Origin: SCUB01 sp041918675
Lineage (GTDB): Bacteria; Pseudomonadota; Alphaproteobacteria; Rhizobiales; Xanthobacteraceae
DNA length: 64,000 nucleotides
Direction of reading: 5' to 3'
NCBI GenBank assembly: GCA_041918675.1
Contig: JAYRVF010000014.1
Location: 186,001-250,000 of the forward strand
The notes beneath the pieces were generated by a model, which saw only the letters and a program-made list of their open reading frames with translations, was not told where the DNA came from and did no database searches. This document shows, one piece after another, positions 34,639 to 44,021 of this stretch. The position numbers and the translations under genes are program-made. Positions within the stretch are counted from its first letter, which is position 1. Each line of letters begins with the position of its first letter.

Positions 34639-36318
34639 ATGAGCTTCGATTACGACTACATCATCGTGGGCTCCGGCTTCGGCGGCAGCGTCGCGGCGTT
34701 GCGACTCGCCGAAAAGGGCTACCGCGTCGGCGTGATGGAGATGGGCCGGCGCTGGACGCCCGACACTCTGCCGAAAACCAATTGGTCGCTGTCGCGCTGG
34801 CTGTGGCGTCCCGAGATCGGTCTGCGCGGCTTCTTCAGTCTGCGCATCTTTCGCCATGTCGTCGTGCTCAGCGGCAACGCGGTCGGCGGCGGCTCGATCA
34901 CCTACGCCAACACGCTGCTGGTGCCGCCGGCGAAGGTCTGGAACGAGGGAACATGGGCGGGCGTCGCCGACTGGCACAAGGTGATGCCCGGCCATTTCGC
35001 CACCGCCCGGCGCATGCTCGGCGTCACCACCAACCGCAGGCTCGGCCCGGCCGACCAGCGGCTAAAGCAGATGGCGGACGCGGCCGGCGTCGGCGACACT
35101 TATTATCCGACCGAGGTCGGCGTCTTCTTCGGCGACGACGGCGACGCGCCGGGCACGACCCATTCCGATCCTTATTTCGACGGCGCGGGCCCGGAGCGGA
35201 CGACCTGCAACGGCTGCGGCGGCTGCATGGTCGGCTGCCGCCACGGGGCCAAGAATACCCTCGACGTCAATTATCTCTATCTCGCCGAGAAGCTCGGCGC
35301 GACCGTCCATGCCGACACCAAGGTCGTCGACATCGTCCCGCGCGAGGGCGCGAGCGACGGCGCGAACGGCTACCGGGTCACGACACGGGCGATGGGCGCG
35401 GGCAAGGCGGACGGCGGCTCGCGCGGCGTGTTCACCTGTCGCGGCGTGGTGCTGTCGGCCTCCTCGCTCGGCACGCAGGACCTGCTGTTCCGGCTGAAGC
35501 TGAGCGGCTCGCTGCCGCGCGTCTCCGACGCGCTCGGCGACCACGTCATCACCAACGCCGAATCGTTGATCGGCGTGCGCTACCCGCGTTCCGAGGTCGA
35601 CCTCTCCGAGGGCGTGGCCATCGGTTCGGGGGTCTATATCGATCAGTACACCCATATCGAGGCGACGCGCTATCCGAAGGGCTCCGACAGCATGGGCCTG
35701 ATCACCACCTTGCTCGCCTCCGGCCGGCCGGGCTGGCATCGCCGCCTGGTATGGCTCGCCTCGCTCGCCGGCATGGCCGTGACCCGGCCGCGCGCGCTGC
35801 TGCGCCTTCTCAATCCGGTGGGGTTCGCCCGCGAGTCGATGATCTTCCTGTGCATGCAGACGCTCGACGGCCGCCTGAAGATGCGGCTCAAGCGGGCGTG
35901 GTACTGGCCGTTCATGAAACGCCTGGTCACGACCGGCGCGCCGATCCCGACCTTCATTCCGCAAGCCAATGATTTCGCCGTCAAGGCCGCGCGAGCGACC
36001 GGCGGCCTGCCGATGACCTCGCTCACCGAAATCCTGTTCAATATTCCCATGACCGCGCATTGCATGGGCGGGGCGGTGATCGCGCGCGCGCCCGGCGAGG
36101 GCGTCTGCGACGGTCGCCACCGTGTCTTCGGCTATCGCAACATGTATATTTGCGACGGCGCGATGCTCGGCGCCAATCTCGGCGTCAATCCGAGCCTGAC
36201 GATCACGGCGCTCGCCGAGCACGCCATGAGCCATCTTCCGTCCGCCGACCGGCAGGACTGGAACGACGCGGCCGCGGATGTGCCCTCCGCGCCGCGAGCC
36301 GGAGGACAGACCGCGTGA
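34639..36318 (+). CDS. GMC-family oxidoreductase with CxxCxxCxxxC insert (cholesterol-oxidase-like)
   Basis: 559 residues. The FAD motif IIVGSGFGGSVAALRLAEKG starts at residue 8, with GNAVGGGSITYAN near residue 80. Cys190, Cys193, Cys196 and Cys200 form C-x2-C-x2-C-x3-C within TCNGCGGCMVGCRHGAKNT, a motif seen in the ChoD-like branch of the GMC superfamily and resembling a [4Fe-4S] site. The C-terminal HCMGGAVIARA and GANLGVNPSLTITALAEHAM give the substrate/FAD end. It probably oxidises a hydrophobic alcohol. The next gene, an aldehyde dehydrogenase, starts with GTG overlapping its stop, so alcohol-to-acid oxidation by a coupled pair is likely. Confidence 0.85.
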   Translation: MSFDYDYIIVGSGFGGSVAALRLAEKGYRVGVMEMGRRWTPDTLPKTNWSLSRWLWRPEIGLRGFFSLRIFRHVVVLSGNAVGGGSITYANTLLVPPAKVWNEGTWAGVADWHKVMPGHFATARRMLGVTTNRRLGPADQRLKQMADAAGVGDTYYPTEVGVFFGDDGDAPGTTHSDPYFDGAGPERTTCNGCGGCMVGCRHGAKNTLDVNYLYLAEKLGATVHADTKVVDIVPREGASDGANGYRVTTRAMGAGKADGGSRGVFTCRGVVLSASSLGTQDLLFRLKLSGSLPRVSDALGDHVITNAESLIGVRYPRSEVDLSEGVAIGSGVYIDQYTHIEATRYPKGSDSMGLITTLLASGRPGWHRRLVWLASLAGMAVTRPRALLRLLNPVGFARESMIFLCMQTLDGRLKMRLKRAWYWPFMKRLVTTGAPIPTFIPQANDFAVKAARATGGLPMTSLTEILFNIPMTAHCMGGAVIARAPGEGVCDGRHRVFGYRNMYICDGAMLGANLGVNPSLTITALAEHAMSHLPSADRQDWNDAAADVPSAPRAGGQTA

Positions 36319-37721
36319 CCACGACGCCCGCAGAACTTCGCGAAACGTTCGACCGCCAATTCGCCGCCTCGCGCGCCGAGCCGCCCGCGACCTGGCAAAC
36401 GCGGCGCGACCGGCTGCGACGGCTCCGCGCGCTCGTCATGACGCATCGCGCCGCGATCGCCGCCGCGATCAACGAGGATTTCGGCAACCGCGCCGCGGGC
36501 GAGACCGACCTCCTCGAACTGGTCCCGACGCTCGGGGCGTTTCGCCACGCCCTTGCCCACGGCGAGCGCTGGATGCGCGCGCGCCGGCGCCCCACCACGA
36601 TCTGGTTTCGCCCCGGCCGGTCGCGCGTCATGCCGCAGCCGCTTGGCGTCGCCGGCATCATCTCGCCGTGGAATTATCCGCTGCTGCTCACCGTCGGCCC
36701 CCTGACCTCGGCGATCGCGGCAGGCAATCGCGCCATGGTCAAGTTGTCGGAATTCTCGCCGCGCTTCGGCGAATTGTTCGCGCGTCTCGTCGCCGATGCT
36801 TTCGATCCGGCGGAACTCGCGGTCGTCAATGGCGCCGCCGACATCGGCGGGGCGTTTTCGGCGCTGCCCTTCGACCGGCTGCTGTTCACCGGCTCGACCG
36901 CGGTCGGCCATCACATCATGCGCGCGGCCGCCGACAATCTGACGCCGGTGACGCTCGAACTCGGCGGCAAGTCGCCCGCGATCATCGCCGCCGACGCCGA
37001 TTTCGATCGCGCGGTGACGCGCATCATGGCCGGCAAGCTGTACAACGCCGGCCAGACCTGCATCGCGCCGGACTACGTGCTGTTGCCGAACGACCGGATC
37101 ACGGAATTCATCGACAAGGCGCGCGCGACGACGCTGCGCTTCTATCCGGCGCGCACGCGCGAGCGCGATTACACCACCATCATCAGCGACCGCCAATACG
37201 CCCGCCTCGCCGGCCTTCTCGACGAGGCGCGCGCCGCCGGCGCGACCGTCACGCCGCTCGCCGACGGCGACGGCGATCCCGCGCGCCGCCTGATGATGCC
37301 GGCCGCGCTCACCGGCGTGCCCGACACCGCGGCGATCATGCGGGAGGAAATCTTCGGCCCGCTGCTGCCGCTCGTCGGCTGCGACACGATCGAGGCCGCG
37401 ATCGCCTACGTGCGAGCGCGGCCGCGCCCGCTCGCGCTCTATCTGTTTTCGCGCGACGAGGCCTGCGTCAAGAAGGTCATGGCCGAGACCGTCTCCGGCG
37501 GCGTCACCATCAACGACACGCTGCTCCACATCGCGCAGGACGGCCTGCCCTTCGGCGGCGTCGGCCCCTCCGGCATGGGCGTCTATCACGGCGAGGACGG
37601 CTTCCGCGAATTCTCGCACATGAAGCCGGTGTTCACGCAGAGCCGCGTCAACGGCCTCGGCCTATTCGCGCCGCCCTATGGCCGCCGCTTCGCCATGCTG
37701 GTGAAAATGCTGCTGCGCTAG
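36315..37721 (+). CDS. Aldehyde dehydrogenase, coniferyl-aldehyde-dehydrogenase-like
   Basis: 468 residues from the GTG at 36315, which has GGAGGA upstream and overlaps the preceding TGA by four bases (GTGA). Family motifs: PLGVAGIISPWNYPLLLTVG, FTGSTAVGHHIM, ELGGKSPAI with the general-base Glu, and NAGQTCIAPDYVL with the catalytic Cys. IMREEIFGPLLPLV and NDTLLHIAQDGLPFGGVG match coniferyl aldehyde dehydrogenase and related long-chain or aromatic aldehyde enzymes. A hydrophobic end (FAMLVKMLLR) resembles the membrane-associated members. It presumably oxidises the product of the GMC oxidoreductase. Confidence 0.92.
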   Translation: MTTTPAELRETFDRQFAASRAEPPATWQTRRDRLRRLRALVMTHRAAIAAAINEDFGNRAAGETDLLELVPTLGAFRHALAHGERWMRARRRPTTIWFRPGRSRVMPQPLGVAGIISPWNYPLLLTVGPLTSAIAAGNRAMVKLSEFSPRFGELFARLVADAFDPAELAVVNGAADIGGAFSALPFDRLLFTGSTAVGHHIMRAAADNLTPVTLELGGKSPAIIAADADFDRAVTRIMAGKLYNAGQTCIAPDYVLLPNDRITEFIDKARATTLRFYPARTRERDYTTIISDRQYARLAGLLDEARAAGATVTPLADGDGDPARRLMMPAALTGVPDTAAIMREEIFGPLLPLVGCDTIEAAIAYVRARPRPLALYLFSRDEACVKKVMAETVSGGVTINDTLLHIAQDGLPFGGVGPSGMGVYHGEDGFREFSHMKPVFTQSRVNGLGLFAPPYGRRFAMLVKMLLR

Positions 37722-37837
37722 CGCATTTCCGCCGAGACGAAATCGCCTCGCGCGAATGCCATGCGCCAGATTCAGAGTCGGGCGGACCGCGATCGCGAAG
37801 GTCGTTGCCGCCGCCGCGAAATTCACGCTGGCGTCAC

Positions 37838-38671
37838 CTAGACGTGCTGTCCGCCGTTGATCTGGATTTCCTCGCCGGTGACGTAGCTCGCCGCCGACGA
37901 GCACAGAAAGAAGATCACCTTGGCGACCTCGTCGGGCGTGCCGATGCGGCGCATCGGGATCGTCGGGGCGAGCATGGCCTCGGTCTCGGGCGAGAGAATG
38001 TCGGTCTTGATCTCGCCGGGCGCGATCGCGTTGACGCGAATATTGTGGGGCGCGAAATCGAACGCCATTTCGCGCGTCAGGCAGGCGAGCGCCGCTTTCG
38101 AGGTGGCGTAGGCCGCGCCCGCGAACGGATGCACGCGCGAGCCGACGATCGACGTCACGTTCACCACCGCGCCTTGCGCCGCCTTCAATTCATCGAACAG
38201 TCCACGCGCCATGAGAATGGGGGCGAGGAAATTGACGTGAAACACCGTCATCCAGGTCATCACCGGCGTCGTCAGCGAGGTCAGGCGCTCGCCTTGCGGC
38301 CCTTTCGGCGAGATGCCGGCGTTGTTGACGAGCGCGTCGAGCGGCGCGCCGCCGAGCCTCGCCTTGATCTCGGCGATCGCGCGCGCCAGCGCCTGGCTGT
38401 CGGCGAGGTCGACCTGGACGTGATCGTCGGCGCCCGCGCTCCAGGGGCAACGGTCGCGTTCGAAGGCCTGGCGCGAGCAGGTGATGACCCGCCATCCCGC
38501 GTCGGAAAAGAGCCGCACCGTCGCGTGGCCGATGCCGCGCGAGGCGCCCGTCAGCACCATCGCCTTGCGCCGCCCGTCGGGCTTCTCGGCTTCGGCGCGG
38601 TCGGCGTGAAAGGGACAGGTCGCGCCCGAATCCGGCGCGGCGTGCTCGGCATGGGAATGAGGGCTCGCCAT
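37838..38671 (-). CDS. SDR-family oxidoreductase
   Basis: 277 residues. The first 35 residues are a polar His/Cys/Asp-containing extension (HSHAEHAAPDSGATCPFHAD) absent from standard members. The Rossmann motif VLTGASRGIGHATVRLF, the NNAG segment, catalytic Ser in VVNVTSIVG and Tyr-x3-Lys in AYATSKAAL are intact, ending GEEIQINGGQHV. It reduces or oxidises an alcohol or ketone with NAD(P). A start downstream of the extension (no good ATG before the Rossmann motif except at AMVLTG) is possible. It converges with the aldehyde dehydrogenase. Confidence 0.9.
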   Translation of the reverse strand: MASPHSHAEHAAPDSGATCPFHADRAEAEKPDGRRKAMVLTGASRGIGHATVRLFSDAGWRVITCSRQAFERDRCPWSAGADDHVQVDLADSQALARAIAEIKARLGGAPLDALVNNAGISPKGPQGERLTSLTTPVMTWMTVFHVNFLAPILMARGLFDELKAAQGAVVNVTSIVGSRVHPFAGAAYATSKAALACLTREMAFDFAPHNIRVNAIAPGEIKTDILSPETEAMLAPTIPMRRIGTPDEVAKVIFFLCSSAASYVTGEEIQINGGQHV

Positions 38672-38839
38672 CGCGTCGTTACCCTTTTCGCTCGGTCATC
38701 CGTTCCACCTGCATAGCCCAGGCGGCCGGATCGCGGTAGCGCGTTATCGCCCCTTGCCGCGATCGCGCCGCCCGCCCCCGCCCGCTTGCGCGGCGCGGAT
38801 TTCTCGTGTCACCTGCCGCGCGGGCAACGGGGCATCGTC

Positions 38840-39718
38840 GTGATCGGCATTCTTTCCAATGTGGTCGGACCGGTCTTTCTGGTGGCGCTGGTCGGCTATC
38901 TGTGGGCGCGCTCGGGACGGCCGTTCGACGCCAGCTTCATCGCCGAGCTCACCATCTACGTCGGCGCTCCGTTTCTGATCATCGACACGTTCGTCTCCGC
39001 CAAGCTGCCGGCGGCGACGCTCGCCACCATGGCGGGCGCGGCGATCGCCTGTCACGCGCTGCCGATCGCGATCGGCTGGCTGGCGCTGCGGGCGACGCGA
39101 CAGCCGGTCGAGGTGTTCCTGCCCTCGCTGGTGTTCGCCAATACCGGCAACATGGGTGTGCCGCTGTGCCTGTTCGCGTTCGGCGAGGAAGGGCTCGCGC
39201 TCGGCGTCGCCTATTTCGCGATCGGCACGCTGTTCAACTTCACCGTCGGCGAGTTGCTCGCGAGCGGACGCCTGTCGATCGCGGAAGTGGCGTGGTCGCC
39301 GATCTTGTGGAGCACCGTGCTCGCGGTGGTCCTGAGCGTGACGGGGCTGGAGCTTCCCGCGATGCTGGAGCGCGCGACGCGCATGCTGGCCGGCCTCGCG
39401 GTGCCGCTGATGCTGATCTCGCTCGGCGTGTCGCTGTCGCGCCTGCGCGTCACCTCGGCGCGGCGGAGTTTCCTGATCGCCTGCGGCCGGCTCGGCATCG
39501 GCTTCGCCGTCGGCTGGCTGGTGGCGACGGCATTCGGGCTCGAAGGCGTCGCGCGCGGGGTCGTCGTCATCCAGAGCGCGATGCCGGTCGCGGTTTTCAA
39601 TTACATGTTCGCCTTGCGCCACGATCGTCGCCCGGAGGAGGTCGCCGGAGTCGTCGTCTTGTCGACGCTGATGTCGGTCGGCGTGCTGCCGCTGTTCCTG
39701 TGGACGGTGACGGGCTGA
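38840..39718 (+). CDS. AEC-family (auxin efflux carrier-type) transporter
   Basis: 292 residues from GTG 38840; an upstream TTG at 38786 would add 18 residues that look unrelated. Ten hydrophobic helices: IGILSNVVGPVFLVALVGYL, IYVGAPFLIIDTFVSA, then the family's VFANTGNMGVPLCLFAFGEEG and, in the second half, LAVPLMLISLGVSLSRLRV and QSAMPVAVFNYMFALRHDR. AEC proteins export malonate, malate or other small metabolites, but this one's substrate is unknown. It lies between the SDR gene (divergent) and the biotin operon. Confidence 0.88.
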   Translation: MIGILSNVVGPVFLVALVGYLWARSGRPFDASFIAELTIYVGAPFLIIDTFVSAKLPAATLATMAGAAIACHALPIAIGWLALRATRQPVEVFLPSLVFANTGNMGVPLCLFAFGEEGLALGVAYFAIGTLFNFTVGELLASGRLSIAEVAWSPILWSTVLAVVLSVTGLELPAMLERATRMLAGLAVPLMLISLGVSLSRLRVTSARRSFLIACGRLGIGFAVGWLVATAFGLEGVARGVVVIQSAMPVAVFNYMFALRHDRRPEEVAGVVVLSTLMSVGVLPLFLWTVTG

Positions 39719-39809
39719 GGACCGGGCTCGCGCGTCCCGCCATTATGTTGACTTGGCCCCCGGAATGACCTAGAGCCGCCACCGCATGGGACTATCCGAC
39801 GCGCCGGGT

Positions 39810-39840
39810 TTGCCCTTCTAATATATTGATATATATTGAT
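39810..39840 (+). promoter_or_regulatory. Promoter and palindromic operator of the biotin operon
   Basis: TTGCCC (39810-39815) and TATATT (39832-39837) are 16 bases apart. The -10 lies inside a palindrome AATATAT-TGAT-ATATATT at 39820-39837. ATATATTGAT is also repeated exactly in tandem at 39821-39840. A repressor such as BioR would fit the position, but the sequence does not equal the BioR consensus as I remember it (TTATAGATATCTATAA). Confidence 0.5.
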
Positions 39841-39976
39841 CTTTCTTGACGGTGGCGGGATGCTTCGGCGGCGGAGGGCTTCGGCTCTCGCCGCGGATCG
39901 GACCCGAAGCCCCGGCGACGCGGGGCGACGCGGGACCTATGCCCGCGCGGGAGAGACGCGCCAGGGAGAGACGCGC

Positions 39977-40981
39977 ATGAACGTGCAGCCCAATGATCTT
40001 GCCTCGGCTCCGGCCCGCCCCGCATGGACACGCGCGCGGGCCGAGGCGCTCTATCGCGCGCCGTTCAACGATCTCCTGTTCGAGGCCCATCGCGTGCACC
40101 GCGCACATTTCGATCCCAACGCCATCCAGATGAGCCAGCTCATCAGCATCAAGACCGGCGGCTGCGCGGAGGATTGCGGCTATTGCAGCCAGTCGGCGCG
40201 CGCCAAGTCGAACGTCAAGGCCGCCAAGCTGATGGAGGTCGAGGCCGTCATCGCCGAGGCGCGCAAGGCCCGCGACGCCGGCGCCACGCGCTATTGCATG
40301 GGCGCGGCCTGGCGCGAGCCCAAGACGCGCGACATGGACGCCATCTGCGCCATGGTCGAGGGCGTCAAGGCGCTTGGCATGGAAACCTGCATGACGCTCG
40401 GCATGCTCGGCGACGGCGACGTCGCGCGGCTGAAGCTGTCCGGGCTCGACTACTACAATCACAACATCGATACCTCCGAGCGCAATTATCCCAACATCGT
40501 CACGACGCATGGCTTCGCCGACCGCCTGGCGACGATCGCGCGGGTGCGGGAAGCCGGCATCAAGGTCTGCGCCGGCGGCATCGTCGGCATGGGCGAGGAC
40601 GCGGCCGACCGCATCGACATGCTGCTCAGCCTCGCCAACATGGAAACGCCGCCGGAAAGCGTGCCGATCAACATGCTGATTCCGATCGAGGGCACCGCGC
40701 TCGCCGGGACCGAGCGGATCGACCCGATCGAATTCGTGCGCACCGTCGCGCTCGCCCGCATCCTGATGCCGACGTCCCATGTCCGCCTCTCCGCCGGACG
40801 TTCCGACATGAGCGACGAGACGCAGGCGCTGTGCTTCTTCGCCGGCGCCAATTCCATTTTCGCCGGCGAGCGGCTGCTGACCGCGCCCAATCCCGGCGAG
40901 GACGCCGACGGCCGCCTGTTCGCCCGCCTCGGCCTGAAGCCGGAACCGGTCGCCGCTTGCGACGGGAGCGCCGATGCCTGA
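39977..40981 (+). CDS. bioB: Biotin synthase
   Basis: 334 residues from ATG 39977, with GGGAGAG upstream. It is a radical SAM enzyme that inserts sulfur into dethiobiotin. The SAM cluster motif CAEDCGYCSQS (C-x3-C-x2-C) and the motifs YNHNIDTSERNYPNIVTTH and VHLSAGR-like HVRLSAGRSDMSDE for the auxiliary [2Fe-2S] cluster are intact, with SIFAGERLLTAPNPGEDAD at the end. First gene of bioB-F-D-A; it overlaps bioF by eight bases. The leader of about 130 bases contains a repeated GGGAGAGACGCGC near the ribosome site. Confidence 0.97.
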   Translation: MNVQPNDLASAPARPAWTRARAEALYRAPFNDLLFEAHRVHRAHFDPNAIQMSQLISIKTGGCAEDCGYCSQSARAKSNVKAAKLMEVEAVIAEARKARDAGATRYCMGAAWREPKTRDMDAICAMVEGVKALGMETCMTLGMLGDGDVARLKLSGLDYYNHNIDTSERNYPNIVTTHGFADRLATIARVREAGIKVCAGGIVGMGEDAADRIDMLLSLANMETPPESVPINMLIPIEGTALAGTERIDPIEFVRTVALARILMPTSHVRLSAGRSDMSDETQALCFFAGANSIFAGERLLTAPNPGEDADGRLFARLGLKPEPVAACDGSADA

Positions 40982-42104
40982 CCGCTACGACGAGGCCTTG
41001 AGCGATCTCGCCGCCAGGGGCCGGCTGCGGGCGCTGAACCCGCGAAGCGGCGTCGATCTTTCCTCGAACGATTATCTCGCGCTCGCCGAATCGACCGAAC
41101 TCGCGGAAGCCGCGACGGAAGCGCTCGCGCGCGGCGTGCCGGTCGGAGCCGGCGGCTCGCGACTGCTGCGCGGCAATCATCCCGAGCACGAGGCGCTGGA
41201 AGCGGAGGCCGCCGCGTTTTTCGGCGCCGAGACCGCGCTCGCCTTCGGCGGCGGCTACGTCGCCAATTTCGCGCTGTTCTCGACCCTGCCGCAACGCGAC
41301 GATCTCGTCCTGTACGACGAACTCGTTCACGCCAGCGCGCATGAGGGCATGCGCGCCGGACGCGCCATGACCGCGCCGGTGCCGCACAATGATGTCGGCG
41401 CCTTCGACGACGCGATCCGGCGCTGGCGCGCCTCCGGCGCGACCGGGCGGCCGTGGATCGCGGTCGAAAGCCTTTACAGCATGGACGGCGACGGGCCCGA
41501 TCTCGGCGAACTCGCCGGGATCGCCGACCGCCACGATGCCTTCCTCGTCATCGACGAGGCGCACGCGACCGGCGTGTTCGGGCTGGACGGCCGCGGCCGT
41601 TCGGCGGCGCTGGAGGGACGCGACAACGTCGTCACGCTCCATACCTGCGGCAAGGCGATCGGAACCTCGGGCGCCCTCATCTGCGCGCGCCGCTCGATCC
41701 GCGACTTCATCGTCAACCGCGCCCGGCCGTTCATCTTCGCGACCGCCCCCTCCCCGCTGATCGCCGCCGTCACGCGCGCCGCGCTCGGCCTGCTGCGCGC
41801 CCCGCCCGTGCGGCGCGCCCGCCTCCACCAGCTCGTCGAATTCGCCGCCGCCGGCCTGCGCCGCCGCTGCGGCATCGCGCCGTCCGGATCGCAGATCATC
41901 CCGGTGGTGATCGGCGAGGACCGCGCGGCGCTCGCCCTCGCCGCGGCGCTGCAGCGGCGCGGCTTCGACATCCGCTGCGTGCGCCCGCCGACGGTTCCCG
42001 AAGGCACGTCGCGGCTGAGGATCGCCATCACGCTGCATGTCGACGAGGCCGCGATCGACAGCCTGATCGACGCGCTCGCCGAGGAGCTGAAGGCCGCGGC
42101 ATGA
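40974..42104 (+). CDS. bioF: 8-amino-7-oxononanoate synthase
   Basis: 376 residues. It condenses pimeloyl-CoA/ACP and alanine with PLP. DLSSNDYLALAES near the N-terminus, GAGGSRLLRGNHPEHEALE, the Asp in VIDEAHATGVFG and the PLP lysine in HTCGKAIGTSGALI are intact. The start codon ATG lies eight bases inside bioB, and the stop overlaps the bioD start. The overlapping frames imply translational coupling across the whole operon. Confidence 0.95.
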   Translation: MPDRYDEALSDLAARGRLRALNPRSGVDLSSNDYLALAESTELAEAATEALARGVPVGAGGSRLLRGNHPEHEALEAEAAAFFGAETALAFGGGYVANFALFSTLPQRDDLVLYDELVHASAHEGMRAGRAMTAPVPHNDVGAFDDAIRRWRASGATGRPWIAVESLYSMDGDGPDLGELAGIADRHDAFLVIDEAHATGVFGLDGRGRSAALEGRDNVVTLHTCGKAIGTSGALICARRSIRDFIVNRARPFIFATAPSPLIAAVTRAALGLLRAPPVRRARLHQLVEFAAAGLRRRCGIAPSGSQIIPVVIGEDRAALALAAALQRRGFDIRCVRPPTVPEGTSRLRIAITLHVDEAAIDSLIDALAEELKAAA

Positions 42105-42739
42105 GCATCAGGCTCGTCGTGACCGGAACCGATACCGGCGTCGGCAAGACGATCTTCTCGGCCGCGCTGGTCGAGGCGCTGGGCGCGACCTATTTCAAGC
42201 CGGTGCAGGCCGGGCTCGACGGCGAGAGCGATCGCGCCACGGTCACGCGGCTTGCCGGCCTTGGCGCGTCCCGCGCCATTCCCGAAATCCATCGCCTGCG
42301 ATCGGCGCTGTCGCCGCATCGCGCCGCCGAGCTCGACGGCGTCGCCATCGACATCGACCGCCTCGCCCCGCCGGAAATCGACGCGCCGCTCGTCATCGAG
42401 GGCGCCGGCGGCGTCATGACGCCGCTGACGCGCGCGGCGACGTTTCTCGACCTGTTCGAGCGCTGGCGCCTGCCGACGGTCTTGTGCGCGCGCACCACTC
42501 TCGGCACCATCAATCACAGCCTTCTCGCCATCGCCGCGCTGCGCGCGCGCGGCGTTCCCCTGCGCGGCGTCGCCTTCATCGGCGAGGCGAACGAGGACAG
42601 CGAGGCGACCATCGCGGCGATGGGCGGCGCGCGCCGGCTCGGCCGGTTGCCGTTGCTCGACCCGCTCACGCCGGCGACGTTGCGCGAGGCCTTTGCCGAA
42701 GGCTTCCGCCTTTCCGATTTTCGCGGACACGCGTCATGA
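42101..42739 (+). CDS. bioD: Dethiobiotin synthetase
   Basis: 212 residues. It closes the ureido ring of biotin from diaminopelargonate, CO2 and ATP. The P-loop VTGTDTGVGKTIFSAALVEAL, FKPVQAGLD and EGAGGVMTPLTRAATFLDL match BioD. The start ATG at 42101 overlaps the bioF TGA (ATGA), and the stop overlaps the bioA start the same way. Slightly short of E. coli BioD but with all motifs. Confidence 0.95.
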   Translation: MSIRLVVTGTDTGVGKTIFSAALVEALGATYFKPVQAGLDGESDRATVTRLAGLGASRAIPEIHRLRSALSPHRAAELDGVAIDIDRLAPPEIDAPLVIEGAGGVMTPLTRAATFLDLFERWRLPTVLCARTTLGTINHSLLAIAALRARGVPLRGVAFIGEANEDSEATIAAMGGARRLGRLPLLDPLTPATLREAFAEGFRLSDFRGHAS

Positions 42740-43992
42740 CCGAGACGCCCTCGCCGGTCTGGCACCCTTTCACCCAGCACGCGCTGCAGCCGAACGCACC
42801 CGTGGTCGTTCGAGCGAACGGCGCCTATCTCGAAACGCGCGACGGCCGACGCATCTTCGACGCGATCTCGTCCTGGTGGGTGATCACCCACGGCCATTGC
42901 CATCCGCGCATCGTCGCCGCGATCGCGCGCCAGGCCGAACAACTCGATCAGGTGATCTTCGCCGGCTACACCCACGAACCGGCCGAGCGGCTCGCGCGCG
43001 GGCTGGTCGCCATCGCGCCCGCCGGGCTCGACCACGTGTTCTTCTCCGACAGCGGCTCGACCAGCGTCGAGGTCGCGCTGAAGATGGCGCTCGGCTATTG
43101 GCGCAACCGGGGCGAGGCGCGCACGCGCATCCTCGCGCTCGAGCACGGCTATCACGGCGACACCATCGGCGGCATGTCGGTCGGCGCGCGCGGCGTATTC
43201 AACGCGCCCTATGAGCCGCTGCTGTTCGATGTCGGCCGCGTGCCCTTTCCCTCCGTCGGCGGCGAGCAGGCCTGCCTCGACGCGATCGACCGGGAATGCC
43301 GGCGCGCGCCGGTCGCCGCGCTGATCGTCGAACCCCTGTTGCTCGGCGCCGGCGGCATGCGCGTCTACGCGCCGGAGGTGCTCGCCGAAATGAAGCGCCT
43401 GTGCGCGGCGCATGGCGTGCTTCTCATCGCCGACGAGGTGCTGACCGGATTTGGCCGAACCGGCACGCTGTTCGCGTGCGAACAGGCGGGCGTCACGCCC
43501 GACATTCTCTGCCTCGCCAAGGGCATCACCGGCGGCGCTTTGCCGCTGGCGGCGACGCTCTGCCGCGCCGACATATTCGACGCGCATTATTCGCAGGACC
43601 GCGCGCGCGCATTCTTCCACTCCAGCTCCTACACCGCCAACCCGATCGCCTGCGCGGCGGCGCTGGAAAATCTCAAAATCTGGGAGGATGAACCCGTACG
43701 CGCGCGCGTCGCAGCGCTCGGCGCCTTGCAGGAGAAGGGTCTCGCGCGGCTTACCGGCGATCCGCGTTTCAAGAATCCGCGCCGGCTCGGCACCATCGCC
43801 GCCATTGACGTCGCCGCCGAAAACCCCGGCTACCTCGCCGAGGTCGGCCCGCGCCTCTACGACTATTTCCAGTCCCGCGACCTGTTGCTGCGCCCGCTCG
43901 GCGACGTCATCTACCTGATGCCGCCTTATTGCGCCACGGCCGACGACCTCGACCGCGCCTATGCGGCGATCGAGGCCTGGCCCGGCGTCTGA
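42736..43992 (+). CDS. bioA: Adenosylmethionine-8-amino-7-oxononanoate aminotransferase
   Basis: 418 residues. It transaminates 8-amino-7-oxononanoate using SAM as amino donor and PLP. VWHPFTQHALQPNAPVVV, ISSWWVITHGHCHPRIV, LEHGYHGDTIGGMSVG, the Asp in LLIADEVLTGFGRTG and the PLP lysine in ILCLAKGITGGALPLA identify it. Last gene of bioB-F-D-A; no bioC, bioH or bioZ gene follows here, so pimeloyl synthesis genes must lie elsewhere. Confidence 0.96.
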   Translation: MTETPSPVWHPFTQHALQPNAPVVVRANGAYLETRDGRRIFDAISSWWVITHGHCHPRIVAAIARQAEQLDQVIFAGYTHEPAERLARGLVAIAPAGLDHVFFSDSGSTSVEVALKMALGYWRNRGEARTRILALEHGYHGDTIGGMSVGARGVFNAPYEPLLFDVGRVPFPSVGGEQACLDAIDRECRRAPVAALIVEPLLLGAGGMRVYAPEVLAEMKRLCAAHGVLLIADEVLTGFGRTGTLFACEQAGVTPDILCLAKGITGGALPLAATLCRADIFDAHYSQDRARAFFHSSSYTANPIACAAALENLKIWEDEPVRARVAALGALQEKGLARLTGDPRFKNPRRLGTIAAIDVAAENPGYLAEVGPRLYDYFQSRDLLLRPLGDVIYLMPPYCATADDLDRAYAAIEAWPGV

Positions 43993-44021
43993 CCGCGCGG
44001 GTTTATCGTCCGCGTTAGCGA

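Noticed and set aside
36278..38716. 812-codon plus-strand frame across the aldehyde dehydrogenase and SDR genes
   Set aside because: Arg/His-rich shadow in another frame of the aldehyde dehydrogenase; no ribosome site.
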